From: Hypholoma sublateritium FD-334 SS-4
Taxonomy: Eukaryota; Basidiomycota; Agaricomycetes; Agaricales; Strophariaceae
DNA length: 64,000 nt
NCBI GenBank assembly: GCA_000827495.1
Contig: KN817581.1
Span: 62,001-126,000, forward strand
Reading direction: 5' to 3'
Position numbers and translations under genes: made by a program. Shown here one piece after another: positions 22,383 to 34,845 of the stretch; the stretch's first letter is position 1; each line of letters begins with the position of its first letter. The notes under the pieces are model-generated. The model saw only the letters and a program-made list of their open reading frames with translations, was not told the DNA's origin and made no database searches.

Positions 22383-24057
22383 TCATGCCTTGACCAACCA
22401 AGGCTTATTGGTAGTTATCCACGTATCCAGCATCTTCCAGAAGTGAGCCACGACGGACTTGTCGACGTGTCGCCTGTGAGGGTCAATCTGCACGCAAAAA
22501 CGTCGTTCAGTGAGACATAAATGGCAAGAGGTAGAGTGAGCGAATAAGGGAAAGAAGCATACCTTGAGCTCAGTGACGTTCCAATCTTTGATCTTCGTAT
22601 TCGGGGGGTCATTCGACCACGATACGTATATGCCCTTGACTAAGGAAGTAAATAGACGTCATCAGGAACGTGAGGGGGCTGGACCCAAATCCTTGACTGA
22701 CCATTGTGGAATAGCTGCCGCGGCTCGTTCCATTTGTATGGCCGGAATTGCCATGCCTGGCCGGTGGTCATGACGCATACCACGCGGTCCCAGGCGTCTG
22801 TGCCCAGCTTCGCGAGCGCCTCGACGCTGTCAACAACGATGTACGTGCTCCTCGTTACGGTCTCCTTCCCGCTCGAATCTATTGTGGTGCGCTTGCGATA
22901 GATAGGTATCAAGTCCTCTGGCCGCAGGTTACCTTCGGAGGTGGCTCGCGCGCGTGCATCTTGGGAAGGTTCGAAACTGCTTGGTATAAATATGGGAACG
23001 GAAAGAAAGGTGGCATTGGACATACGAGGAGTCTTCGAGGAAGTGTTTGACGTTGTGCATTGTTACGAGAGCGGTGGGGGAGGAGGAGATGATGATGATA
23101 GGTTGGTTGTGGCCTAGCAGTGATACGGTCAAATCTCGTTTAAGAGGGGTGGCAAACGGTACACACGAGCTTTGCGGGCCATTATTTTGGGATCTAGCAA
23201 CGCCGGAAGTTCAATACATAAACTCCAGTGAGACGATTGATTACAGACCTATAGCAGGTGTCGACGTCGCGGGGGCTGCGCCTGCCCGGCTGCTCTCTTT
23301 TAGTTTCTTCAGCTTTTCGCCGTACATCGTCCGGACAGCAGTAAAATTCTGATTGATACGAAGTCAGCACCTGGCCTACACAAGTAAGATATTCCGCTCA
23401 CGTTTGGTTTGGTCCCCCGCAGGACGGTATTGTGATCTTTCAGTTCCACCTCCTCCTGCTTGATCTTCTTGACGCGGCCCACATCCACCGCGTCTACGGC
23501 TACAATTCGCCGTTTTGAAGGCGACGCAGTCGGCGCTTCAGCTGCACGGGTCCGAGGGGTGGCTGCCGCATGGCCCGACGTCGTTCGCGGCGGCGTCCCA
23601 GGCGGCGGCGTCGTCGATTCGGCCGCTGAAAACCAATGAGAAAAAGTGCGCATGCACCGCTGAGGAACTTACATTTGAGCGGTGTTATCCGATCGCTGTG
23701 CTCCGCCCCTCCTTCGAGCCATTCCACAACGTGCTTGCGCTCCGTCACACTGACGAACACCGTCACCCCGTGCTCGCGCGCCTGCTTCATGTAGTCCGCA
23801 CCGACCGCATCTCGGAAGAGCCACGCTGCGTACACGGCGTCGAGGGTGTAGAAGTCGCCGCGGGCTTTGGTCTCGGTGGCTGCGCCGGCCTTGCGGTACC
23901 GCGTGGGGATGGACTTGGGGAAGGGGTGGTCGTCGAGCACGAGGAGCGTGGCGCCGGCGAGCGACGGGCTGGGGCCTGCATCGTCCGCGTAGGTGATACT
24001 TGCGCGGGATTTAATGGCGCTCCGGAGGGCCAACAGGGGATCGGTCTCGGCGCTCAT
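22383..24057 (-). CDS. CDC73: Cdc73/parafibromin, Paf1 complex subunit
   Basis: Seven exons on the minus strand: 24057-23673, 23625-23402, 23348-23249, 23113-23026, 22976-22702, 22639-22563 and 22487-22383. They total 1254 nt (417 aa). The C-terminal Ras-like CDC73_C domain is clear: PIIIISSSPTALVTMHNVKH with FLEDS, then RPEDLIPIYRK, WDRVVCVMTTGQAWQFRPYK and VKGIYVSW. The end is KPWLVKA. The N-terminal part has VFVSVTERKHVVEWLEG, and the middle is a Pro/Thr-rich linker with a basic segment. The product acts in the nucleus with Paf1, Ctr9, Leo1 and Rtf1 on elongating RNA polymerase II and on histone modification. All joins are canonical GT-AG and in phase. Confidence 0.93.
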
Positions 24058-25119
24058 TGTAGGGTTTCGTACAGCATCGTGACACCACGAGCGCCGCCTT
24101 GCACCATGTTCGAGCGGAGATCAACAGCATTCAGATTCCGACAATGTGGGTCCATCTTGGCCGCCTTGGCCCGCAGTTCAAGACGATTTCAAGCAGATAC
24201 TGGGCGCAAAATACCCCCACTGGATTGCATGATATCCGAGGCTTCAGAAGAGGAGATCAAAACTCCAGTGATGGTGGTAGATAAATCTTGGGACCCCATT
24301 CACCTTGATCGGGTGCGATAATTATCCACAACATCATTCTGAAGATATTATTAATCCGGCGTCAGCTACCAATCAGCTACAGCATACCGAGAAAGACTTC
24401 ATAGTTGTTCCATAGATAATGGTGTTCGGAAGTATGATTCGATTCACATAGAATATTAATCCGTCTAAATTAATTAGAAAAAATTAACTGTAAAGTAAAG
24501 GAAAGAAAGAAGTTTCTTAGCTCTACGGCGTGCGCCCTCGGCGCTCCGCGTCCGAGAGTTTCGGGGCAACTTCTGTGCAGTGTAAGTATGAGCTCATGAG
24601 GAACTCGAAGCAAAGGCACGCAATCAATCGAAGGGTGTGTGCGCCTTCCTGCGCACGGCACCAACTTCATAAGCCATTCGCGATCATGCATCACTACTTC
24701 CCTGCTGCCTTTCGTGCATAGAAGGCGCTGCGACGCGCGTTCGAGTCGGACTTCTGCACGGGTACAAGTTGCACGGAATATGTCTTTATGGGCGAATCAG
24801 GCTCCCGTTGGATCCTCTAATACTGCGTTCCTTGATTGAGCTACGGGTCTTTACATATGCGTGGAGGGCGATGGTTCTGGGTTACGTTTGCCTCTGATGC
24901 AGATTCGCACACGCCGTATGTACTTGGGTAGTAGGGCTTCACGGAGTTCTCGGATGGGCGCACGGAGGGTGCACTGGAAAATTGGTCTCGTAAAGATATA
25001 GTTCCATGGGGCGGAGTCCCATGACACTATCTATCTACTCTACACACCGGGACCAGGCGCCCAAACATATGCTTAGAAACGATATTAGACACGGTGGGTA
25101 AGTATCGGCGGTGTGTCGC
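24058..25119. other. Intergenic, no gene supported
   Basis: Contains the 5' side of CDC73 and the 3' side of the F-box gene. Only short frames without domains are present. AT-rich around 24310-24520. Confidence 0.4.
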
Positions 25120-26670
25120 TCAGAATTGAGTTTGATGCCGGCCTTCAGGGTAGATCGCCACCTGGCCGACAAACTCCTTCAAGCGCGCCGTCGACTCCGC
25201 CGAGATCCCGTTGCAGCGATAGAACTCGAGCGTCACAAGCGGCGCGCCGAGCAGGCGCCGCGCCTGCGCGCACGCGACGGTGAGTTCGAGCCACCGGTCG
25301 CTGAAGTGGTACCACAGGTCCGACGGCTTGCTGAACGCGAGCGTGCGCAGGCACGGGAGGCACACGCGCGGCGCCGCCCCGGGCCCGCCGCCGCACGACG
25401 CGTCCTGCACATGCCCCTGCAGGATCCACAGCAGGTCCGCCAGCTCGTTGAACGCGACGCACAGCGTGGCCACGCTGCGCAGGCCCGTGAGCAGCGCGGC
25501 GAGGACGCCGAGGGGGATGTCGAACAGCGCGCCAGTGTTCAGCTCGAGGCGCGTCACGCAGCTGAGGTCGAGGAGGTGCGCGAGCGAGGCGCAGACGCGT
25601 GTGCTGAGCGGGGGCGCGGAGCTGATGGAGAAGAGCGTCTTCGCCGCGGCGTCGCACCAGGCGGGGCTCCCGTGGCGCAGGAAGTGCGCGCTGTGTCGCG
25701 AGAGGCGCACGGCACCCGTGCTGGAGCGGGCGGTGCCGTGGAGGTATGGGAGCCCGTTGGGGAAGAGGGTGTGCAGGCTGTCGGAAAGGGAGGCGTAGAG
25801 CTGGAGGCGGGTGGACGGGCCGAGGAGTAGGCTGGCGAGGATGGCGGAGACGATGTTCGGCTGCGCAGATATAATCATGTCGGTTAGGTGGATGAGGGAG
25901 ATGGGTCGGCGGGATTCCGTCGCCAGGCTCGGGGGCGTCAGGTTTTCGAGGCGTACAAATTCGAGGCTCGGCGAGGCCTCAAGAATATCATGGAGTTCCG
26001 TGATGGACGGACAGCATTCCGGGCTTAAGCCTCGTACGGAAAGGTGGACGAGATTTTGGCAGGTGTGCCACTTTATGGCAACGCAGTCGAGGGCCAAGTG
26101 TCGGACGAAGGGAATATCGACGTCTAGGGCCAGCGGCGACGACTTGGACGGAACTTTCAAAGAAAGGTGGGTCATGGCGGTAGGCAGTGTCGGGCCGATG
26201 CTGGTGAACAAACGGACCATGTCATCGGAGAAGAGAAAGACGTCGATGCAGCGCAGGCGATTTATATGCAGGGCGAGGTTATCTGTCGTCAATTTCAACG
26301 GCGAAGCAGACACGATGGAGAGTGGCGCCTCCTTTGACCGGACAAGAAACTCATCCGCAAAGCGGGAATCGCAGAGGTCAATGCGCTGCCAAAGCCTACT
26401 GGAGTTCAGTGATATCTGGCGCCACGAGCAGCAGACCTGCGTCCAGGCGAGGCGGTGTTTGGGCTTGTGGTGGCCGTATAGCCAGGAGACGCAGACGTCG
26501 AATATTTCTTCCAGTATCTCCGAGGGAAGACAGGACACGGGCTGCAGTGCGTTTAATTTGCTTCGCACTGAAGACAGCGCTGCGGCGAGGCGCATCTCTT
26601 CGGCTAGCAGCATATTACGGATGTAGGCTATTTCAGAGAGGCGGTCAGACATGAGCGCTTGAGCCTTCAA
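25120..26670 (-). CDS. F-box protein with N-terminal coiled coil
   Basis: Single exon, 516 aa from the ATG at 26670; a second in-frame ATG (MSDRLSEIAYIRN, 26652) is the alternative start. Residues 8-40 form a helical coiled coil (LAEEMRLAAALSSVRSKLNAL). The F-box follows immediately (CLPSEILEEIFDVC). Then comes a WTQVCCSWRQISLNSSRLW block, typical of basidiomycete F-box proteins, and weak leucine-rich repeats. It has the same architecture as the gene at 10083-11792, but the two are diverged. The predicted role is substrate adaptor of an SCF ubiquitin ligase; the substrate is unknown. The C-terminal half is strongly GC-rich. Confidence 0.85.
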   Translation of the reverse strand: MKAQALMSDRLSEIAYIRNMLLAEEMRLAAALSSVRSKLNALQPVSCLPSEILEEIFDVCVSWLYGHHKPKHRLAWTQVCCSWRQISLNSSRLWQRIDLCDSRFADEFLVRSKEAPLSIVSASPLKLTTDNLALHINRLRCIDVFLFSDDMVRLFTSIGPTLPTAMTHLSLKVPSKSSPLALDVDIPFVRHLALDCVAIKWHTCQNLVHLSVRGLSPECCPSITELHDILEASPSLEFVRLENLTPPSLATESRRPISLIHLTDMIISAQPNIVSAILASLLLGPSTRLQLYASLSDSLHTLFPNGLPYLHGTARSSTGAVRLSRHSAHFLRHGSPAWCDAAAKTLFSISSAPPLSTRVCASLAHLLDLSCVTRLELNTGALFDIPLGVLAALLTGLRSVATLCVAFNELADLLWILQGHVQDASCGGGPGAAPRVCLPCLRTLAFSKPSDLWYHFSDRWLELTVACAQARRLLGAPLVTLEFYRCNGISAESTARLKEFVGQVAIYPEGRHQTQF

Positions 26671-27414
26671 ATTTGGTTGGATTAGGCGCGTTCCTTGCAG
26701 TAATTAACAGAATTTTAACTCACTTGGTAGCTGAAGATTCGGTTCCTCGGTGGGGGGTGAGCATTCCTTGAATTTGGATCCTGAATATATAAGGGATTTA
26801 CAGCGCATTGACATGAATTGCCCATCACGGAGCATACCTCAACTGGCTAGATTCCAAAAGGAGCAGAAAGAAGGCGCCGACTGAGTCTCTTTTTGAGGCT
26901 TGTGCCTTTCCAAATAAACTTGGCAATGGTCCAACGGCGATTCGTGGGTTCTTGCAGGTTCGTGCGCATCTTCTCTTTCTTAAGGCGAGCTTCGGAAGGT
27001 TTGTTGGGGTGTGCCCAGCACCTGCAGGGCGAGCAAAACAGGCAGGAGACTATTATATCCCAACTTTGTGTCAGTGGAGCTTCGGGCGCAGGGAACGTTG
27101 GATTACCTCTCTCCAGCTAGATGCCCGTCATATGCTATTGATATCTAAGCTCTGGCATGTCGACAGCGTGATTGAATTGGGTGACTCAGTGGTACGTTCT
27201 TGAGCATCGAGATGATGATTACGCGGTAATAACAGGAATTAATCATCCGCTACTTGCATGTTCGCTGCGCGATGCAGAGACACTGTCGTCGTCGGGCAGA
27301 TATAAGAGCGGAAAGACGAGTGTGTGGGCATTTGGTGATGTTTTTCGTGATGACTGCGCCGATGGACCCCGATAAGTCGCCGCTTAAATAATTCGACCTT
27401 AATCATTGACCACG
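26671..27414. other. Divergent intergenic region between an F-box gene and the intersectin gene
   Basis: This 744-nt stretch separates two divergently transcribed genes and must hold both promoters. A tatataagg element lies near 26787 (plus) and a tataagag near 27300, about 115 nt before the ATG at 27415. No open frame here is convincing. Confidence 0.4.
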
Positions 27415-30400
27415 ATGGCGCAGTGGGGACAAGGCCAGCAGCAGGGCTTCCAGTACCCTATGCAGACCGGCTTCCAGCCTGCTAACCCCCAGTTCCAGCA
27501 GAATCCCCAGTTCCAGCCCCAGAACCCGCAGTTTCAGCAGCAGCAGAACCCGCAGTTCCAGCAACAACCACAGTTCCAGCCCGGCGGCCTTGGACCTCCT
27601 AATGTTGTTCCCCAGCAGACTGGATTCCCCGGCCAACGTCCCCAGGGCTTCCAGCAGCCTCAGCAAACAGGCTTCCCCGGCGGATCTGGCTTCATTCAGC
27701 CCCAGGGAACCGGGTTTCCTGGTGGTAACTTCCAGCAGATGAATCGGCCAGCACCTCCCCCTGTTCCCCCAATTCCGACGCAGTTCCAGCAGCCTAATCA
27801 GACCCACAGCTTCCTAAATCTACCACCTCCCTCACAGCCTAGCAGACTCATAAACGCGTCACCCGGGTTCGGGGGCGGCGGGTTGGTTTCTCAGCCCACC
27901 GGCTTCGCCGGGCGGCCTGCGGGAGGCCCCCTCGTCCCGCAGATGACGGGGTTCGTCGACCCCAGGATCATGATGATGACCCAGACGTTCATGCCAACCA
28001 ACACGTCAGCACCATACGGACCGAGCGGGGCACCCCAACTTCCGCAGCAACAGCAGAACCTTGTAACATCGATTCAGCAGCACAACCAAGCGCAGCGCGG
28101 GACTGCCCACTAGCAGATATCATGGGCTCTGAGCAAGGCCGAGAAGAAGAACTACAACAACATCTTCAGATCGTGGGATGCGCAGAACACGGGGTTCATC
28201 AGCGGGCCGACAGCGCTTGAGGTCTTTGGGGCCAGTGGTTTGCCGAAAGATGATCTGGCTCGCATTTGGTACGTGTAAATCATGCATCAAGTCGTATCCC
28301 ATACTTAGTTTCTTCCAGGACACTTGCCGACATCGATGACCGCGGTAAACTTAACTTGGCTGAATTCCATGTTGCGATGGGCTTAATCTACCGCAGTATG
28401 TCGTCCGCCAAATCACCATCATTATATCCTAATTCAGACTTGATTTAGGACTCAACGGCATGCCCGTGCCAGATCAACTGCCGCATGAGCTGCAGCCTCC
28501 ATCCTCGAAAGATCTTGACGACTCTGTCCAGCTCGTGAAGGGTTTACTCGACAGCACCTCGCGCTCGCGCTCGCCATTAAGCGGCGATCACAAACAATCT
28601 ACACAAAGGATACATTCATTTAANAACAACGGTGCATCCCTTGGGAGCAAACGCGATGCTACTATCTACAAACACAACGACTCCGAAGAACATGTTTATC
28701 AACCCCGCAACCGTCATGTCGACCGCAGCGCCATTCGTGCGCGCGATGACGACAGTCCCTCTTCAGACCTCGANGANATGAAGCGTAGGCTCCAAAATAC
28801 CGCACAGATGCTGGATCGTACTGCTGAAGCNGACGCCGGCAGGACCAAGGAGGACGAAGAACTGGACCAAGAAATGGACGATCTCAAGTATCGCGTAAAG
28901 AGGGTCCAGGATGACCTGGATTACGTCGCTCGCGGCCCGAGGACGGCTTCGCGAGACGAGGAAAAGCGCCGCTTGGAACGCGAGCTGCTTGCCCTCATGC
29001 ATGAAAGGATCCCGGAGGTGGAGCGCAAGATCAAGGCCCGCGACGAGAGGAAGGAGCGAGAACGACGGCAGTGGGCGCGTGATCGAGATAGAGCGAATGA
29101 ACGCTCCGGGCGTTACGACACCAGCAGAGATGAGTATCCGAGCCGCAACGACGACCGCGACAGGCCCTATTCCAGAGGATACGACGACCGCGATAGGCCG
29201 TACTCCCGCGGACCCGATGACCGCGATAGGCCCCGTTCTCGCGCGTACGACGACCGCGACAGGCCGCGCTCGCGTGGCGACTACCACGGCGATAGGGACG
29301 ATAGGTACAAGGACGACTACCTCCGCGACCGGCCTCGCTCGCGCGTTGACAGTCGCCACGACACGGATTATGACCGCCCTCGGAGCCCACCTGCCCCGCG
29401 GTCAGCGCCTCCTCCGCCCGCTGCCCCCGCTACTCCGGTCTCCCGCGAGCCGCCGCCTGTCCCTAGCCCTTCAGTTCCGCAGTCCACGTCTTCGTCTGCG
29501 CTAAAGAACATGTCTCCGGCGGAGCGCGCGGCGTTCGTCAAGGCCGAAGGGCAGCGCCGGCTCCAGGCTCGCATGGCCGCGCTCGGAGTGTCGCCTGCGC
29601 CTGCCTCGCCGACCCTCGACACGTCCGTGGAAGACAGGCTGAAGCAGGAGAAAAAGGAGGCCGAGGAGAAAGCAAAGGCCGCCGAGAGGCAGGCGGAGGA
29701 GAGGGAGCGTGTCAGGAACGAGCGGCTCGCGAGCGAAAAGGCGCTGAAGGAGGAGAAGGCGGCGCCGCCTGCACCTGCACCTCCTGCGCCGACGCCGACG
29801 TATACTGCGCCTGCCCCAGCGCCGACGCCGAAGGTTGCCCCCGCGGCGCCTAAGTCGCGCGCGCCTGCACCGCCGCCGCCCAGAAAAGCCGCTCCACGTC
29901 CCCCTCCCGCTCGGGCGCCGGTGCAGGTCGCGCCTGCGCCTCCTCCGGTGCCGGAAGTCGACCCGGAAGAGGAAGCCATACGCGCGCGCGAGGAGGCTTT
30001 GCGCAAGGCGAAGGCGGATCGCGAGGCACGCCAGGCGAGGCTTCGGCAGCTCGAAGAAGCAGAGGAGGAAGNACGTTTGGAGGAGGAGCGCTATCAGGCA
30101 GAAGCGAAAGCGCGCGCGGCGGCGAAGGCTGCCACGCCGGCTCCTCCCCCTGTCGTTCGTACGCCCTCGATACCTGCTGCGGCCCCTATGCCTCCTGCGC
30201 CGCCCGTTNCGCCTCCTGCCCCAGCCGTCAGCGCTCCTGTCAACCCGATAGAAAAGTCGACGAACCCTTTCAGCCGGCTCCTCAAAGAAGGCGGCGCTAC
30301 TTCGCCACCGTCCACGAATGGCGGNACNAACCCATGGGCCCCGCCGCCCGCCGCAACTCCCCGAATCGCACCCCCTCCGTCCAAGAGTCCTGCGCCGAAT

Positions 30401-33400
30401 GCGGTCAAAACCGACTATCAGACCGCACCCGCATCCGGCGACGACGACTGGGACGACGTCAAGGAGAAGGAAGAAGAGGACGACGACAGCAGCGACGACG
30501 AGATCACGAAATCCCGCGAGGCGCGCGCGAAGATCGCCCAGTCGCTCTTCGGCGGCCTGGGCGGCCGGCCCGCGTCCGCAGGCCCCGCCTCGTCGCCGAG
30601 TACGCCTGTCGGTGGCGCGCCGCCGCCGCCACCGGCACCCCCGTCGGCCCCGCCTGCCCCGCGCGCGCCCGCGGCGCTCGCCGCGCCGGTCCCCACCTCC
30701 GCCCCGGGCGATAGGAACGCGCTGCTTTCCTCGATCCAGGGCGGTTTGCGGCTCAAGCCGACGAAGACGGTCGACAAGAGTGCGCCACCCGTGTCGGGCA
30801 AGGTGCTCGGCGACATCGCCCCGCCCGCGCACATCAACGCTGCGCCGCGGCCCGCGTCGCCCCCAGCGCCAGCGCCCGTGCCCGTGCAAGCCATTCCGGA
30901 GACGTCGCCCATGCTGCAGGAGGACACTGACCGGTCGAGCTACCGGCAGTCGGTAGGCTGGTTTGCGGATCGCGCGGCGGATGCGGGGGCTGTCACGCCC
31001 GAGNCGGCGCGCCTGCCGTCGACCGCTGAGGCGGATGAGGAGGAGGAGGAATATCGAGAAACGGCGCCCGCTCAGATCCCGGAGATTCATGTCAATGAGC
31101 CCGCGGCTGAGCCCATTCATGATCTCATGGCGGATATTGACAAGTNGATCGGTTAGTGTTTCTTCTNGGTCGGCTCGTCTTGTGTGACTGACAGGGTGGT
31201 CTGATAGAACATCGCGTCCGATCTTTGTATGCGTTTGCAGGGGACGGGCCGGATGATNTTTGTGCGTTNAACNTCGTATTTTACCATCCTGGTATATGNG
31301 GCTGAAGATTTTACATTTTAGCTTTCTCAGAGAATGTTACCCTCATCGCCAACCCTTCGAAAGTGGGTGGCGATTGGTGGTACGGCAAGACTGTCAGCAA
31401 TGGAAAGTCTGGTCTATTCCCAAAGACCTACGTTGAGGTCTTCACCGCGAGTACGTTCTGTCGTTTCCTTACGCAGCATAAATACTTACCCCCTATTTAG
31501 AGAAAGCGAAGGCGGTTTATACCTATACCGCTGGTAACGCCGACGAGCTGCCTTTCAACGAAGGTGACGAGTTGTCAATCATAGACATGTCTGAGGACGA
31601 GTGGTGGAAGACGGAGAAGGATGGTGTGGTGTTCATCGCTCCTGCCGCATACCTGGAAATTGTGGAGGGTTAGTCGCATTACTCCCTCCCTGAGTTCCTT
31701 TGTTTACCCTCTTGCTGGTACTAGGCTAAAGTTTCTTTTTTTTTCTGCTTTATTTTGCATGTACCCCTCNAATACAACGATTCTACCTTGGAATGGAAAT
31801 TAACGAACATTTACCCATCTTGTCCTGACAGAACACGCACGAGAGAATATAGCGCGAGTGACCCCCGGTCCGAACACGGAGCCTGAAAATATTCACACGC
31901 AATCGATATCTGAGAAACATGATTCTATCATGACCACNCCCGACACGAGCGAGAGTGATANCTCTGACTCGGATTCGGACTACCTTTCCTTTGATGACAG
32001 CGACGACGACGAGGATGTGGCGCAGGCGAAGGCGGCGCGCGAGCGGGAGAAACAGCGCGTCTTNGAGGCTGCCGGCCTCATCGTAAACCAGAACGTGGGN
32101 CCCGCGCCCCTCCGCCCAAAGGCGAAAAGCATCAAAAGGCGTCCCGCTCCCGCAGCCCCGCGCCGCATGCCGTCGATCGTGACAAAGGACCTGCCCCCCG
32201 TGCCCGACACAGAGTCCGAATTGGAAGCCGACGCGCCGGAGCCGGAGCCCATCTCGCACGAGGCACGGCTCGACGACGCGTTCGCGCGGTACGAGTCGTT
32301 CAAGAACACACATGCGGCCACGGCGCTGAACCGACTNTCGGTCGTGTCGACGGACTCCGCGGGCGCCTCCGCGGCGGCGGCGTCTCCGACGACGACGGTC
32401 TCCTCGATGTCGCTCGCACCGTCGACGAGCCACNGCAGTCAAGGGGNCNGCCAACGCGATGCGGGCGCCAGCGGCGAGGGGCGCTATACTGGCTTTTTGC
32501 ACTTCCTCACAGGCGGCAAGGGCCAGGGCCATGCTGAAAGCGAGCCGCGGCGGACGGTGGCGAGTTTGAANATCTCCGCGCCGATGATGATGGGCGCGAA
32601 CTCGTCGAGCAGCCAGGGGACGCCGGGGGAGGGCCCGACGCGGTCGAATAGCCCTTCGTTTGGCATGGTACGTGGCGTGCCTGCAGCTTTTCTAGGCGTG
32701 TGCTTACTGCACCTTTGTCTTTGTGGAATGCGCAGTCGTGGGCGAGCCTCGTGGACAAAAATGCNCTGGATGGGCTCCCGCCGGGCGAACGCAAGCGGCA
32801 GGAGGCTATTTTTGAGTTGATTAACACGGAAGTCGCGTACGTGCGCGATCTGCAGCTTATTGTTGAGGTGGGTGCCACGAACATCGTTCTCTGCGAGAGC
32901 TAATAGTAACACGCCCTATCATGCTTAGGTTTTTTACTCGAGCATGCTTCCGATGCTGTCAAACAAGGAGATCACCGTGGTCTTTGCTAATGTGGAGGAT
33001 CTCCTTCTGACGAATACCGTACGCTGTTACTCTTGCGCTGCCGTACTTTGAATATTTGCTCACGGTTCCGTCGGATCGCCCATAGGCATTTGTTAGCTCC
33101 CTAGAAGAACGCCAGAAGGATTGTCGATTGTACATCGATAAGATTGGCGACATACTGCTTTCACATATCCCCAATATGAGTGTATACATGGTAATCTCTT
33201 GCATCGAAAACGCGCCTGGCCGCCTTCTGATCCCTTTCACTAGGAATACTGTGTCAATCAATCAACGGCCATCCAAGTGTTGAAGTCTCTCCGTGATTCA
33301 AACCCAGAGTTGGCATCCCATCTGCAGGTGACTAAAAGATATATTTGAGGGTGATTGCATGTATAAATGACTCCATGATTTNTAATAGCACCTCCGCGAC

Positions 33401-34360
33401 GAAAACCCCTCGGTCAGAAACCTCGATNTGACCAGCTACCTTCTCGCGCCTAGTAAGCAAGATGGATATTCTTCCTCTGTCCCGTTGACTGACATATGCC
33501 ACAAGTGCAACGTGCGACAAGATATCCGCTCCTCCTCAAACAAGTTAGTATCGACTATTTTAACTATTGATCNTGGCGCAAACATGGTATTGACCACTGA
33601 NTGACATTGTAGATTGAAAAATACACTGAAGTTGGAGAGGAGTACGAGGGCATCAAAACCGCACATGCTATGACGGAGAAACTTCTCGAACACATCAATG
33701 AGACCATCCGATATCAGGAAGGACAGGAGACGCTAAGGAATATTTCGCAGAACCTCTGGATTGGGCAAGGGTACGTGATGTCAACCTTCTTCGCCTCGGG
33801 GCGAATATTCATTCAGCACTTCGACTCCAGGCGTCTGGATCTCACAGCTCCAACGCGCCATATGGGTCCACGAAGGCTGCTCAAAGAGGGGATCGTGTTC
33901 AAGGCAAAAAGTGGGAAAAAGCTGAACGCATTCCTGTGCAGCGATATCCTGGTATTGCTGGACGAATCGATGAAGAACCTGTATCGCATGGTGAGTTTCG
34001 GTCCAGAGTGCATTCGTGATTGCGATAATGATATCCTTTTCGTAGCCTATACCCCTTGCGCATGCGCAGGTGAAGGAGTCTGGATCAAAAGGTACGTGGT
34101 CCATTCATGCATCAGGTCATAATCTAACTATACGCAGACGAGACCGTGTTCCAAATCTCGCAGACGTATCCGCGGGGAGGAGATACTATCGCGTTGCGCG
34201 CTTTATCGAGCCGCGATTGCCACCGTGAGTGATCCCTTTCTCTATCTTTTCTCTCACTAAAAGACTGTTCAAATCAGAGTGGGGGCAGGAAATTGCACAA
34301 GCTAGCCAACGCGCGCGACACGCCGAGGAACGGGCTAGTCGCAAAGCTGGCCGGCGGTAG
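27415..34360 (+). CDS. Intersectin/Pan1-type endocytic scaffold with EH, two SH3, DH and PH domains
   Basis: Nineteen exons total 5805 nt (1934 aa): 27415-28062, 28114-28268, 28319-28395, 28449-31151, 31241-31291, 31331-31450, 31501-31668, 31832-32667, 32736-32867, 32929-33018, 33086-33190, 33244-33327, 33389-33452, 33506-33543, 33613-33770, 33831-33990, 34046-34091, 34138-34224, 34278-34360. In order: a Gln/Pro-rich N-terminus (1-216), one EH domain (217-294, SWDAQNTGFISG and LADIDDRGKLNLAEF), coiled coils, DDRDRP repeats and Pro-rich segments. Two SH3 domains follow (GGDWWYGK...GLFPKTYVE; AVYTYTAGNADELPFNEGDE), then a Ser/acidic region. The end is a RhoGEF DH domain (about 1587-1809, with QRATRYPLLLKQ) and a PH domain. 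This is the layout of the basidiomycete intersectin Cin1 of Cryptococcus. It should act at cortical actin and endocytic sites and activate a Rho/Cdc42 GTPase. Several N bases fall in exons. Confidence 0.9.
29150..29281 (+). repeat. 4 x 33-nt tandem repeat inside the intersectin gene
   Basis: Four units of 33 nt encode Asp-Asp-Arg-Asp-Arg-Pro-(Tyr/Arg)-Ser-Arg plus two residues. Phase and length are kept exactly, with mostly synonymous changes. Related, more irregular Arg/Asp-rich sequence continues to about 29380. Confidence 0.85.
31152..31240 (+). other. Intron with immediate in-frame stop, possible isoform switch
   Basis: If intron 31152-31240 (donor gttagt) is kept, the frame meets TAG at 31154-31156. 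This gives a protein of about 1195 aa that ends after the EH and Pro-rich parts and lacks SH3, DH and PH. If it is spliced, the SH3 domains follow in frame. Confidence 0.55.
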
Positions 34361-34845
34361 ATTCGGAAAGCACACAATTTATCCGATTAAGAACACCCCT
34401 GGCCCCTTTCATTCAGTTGTCTATCAGGCAGCTTTTCATCTCAATGGGACATTGCCGCGCACTTAATTTATACCACGCATCTTACCGGAGGGTTTGTTCC
34501 TCGGTTTTTCAGTTTAATAACACATTGTATACACCATCTAGCTACCCTCATGCATCTATATTGTACCTGCGTATATTCTACGCGTCTTGACGTCTTGTGG
34601 GCGCGGCCATTGGCAGGCGTGAAGCATTTACAATCGCTACTTACTACTAATAATAATAAAACGTAGAACGAGCAAAGCGGATTCTATAAATGGTCTACCA
34701 TCACATGATTCCGCGGACCCGAGGAATAGGATCGCCCGGTTATGGTTAGAAGCCGAAAACCCTCTGCTGCCCGCCGTGCTTTATAAGTTATCCTACAGCG
34801 GCGCATTCATCATTTCCCCATTATTACGACTTGCGTTCCACCATA
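34361..34845. other. Intergenic with SDR promoter
   Basis: Contains the 3' UTR of the intersectin gene (attgtatacacc near 34505) and a tttataag element near 34780, about 65 nt upstream of the SDR start. Nothing else is seen. Confidence 0.4.

Noticed and set aside
28111..28113. TAG before the EH domain of the intersectin gene as a fourth nonsense codon
   Set aside because: A 51-nt phase-0 intron 28063-28113 (gtaaca to cactag) removes it, and the total coding length is then a multiple of three.
29501..31120. 539-codon minus-strand frame over the intersectin exon
   Set aside because: Arg/Gly-rich shadow of the Ala/Pro/Glu-rich coding strand; the plus strand has domain continuity through 19 exons.
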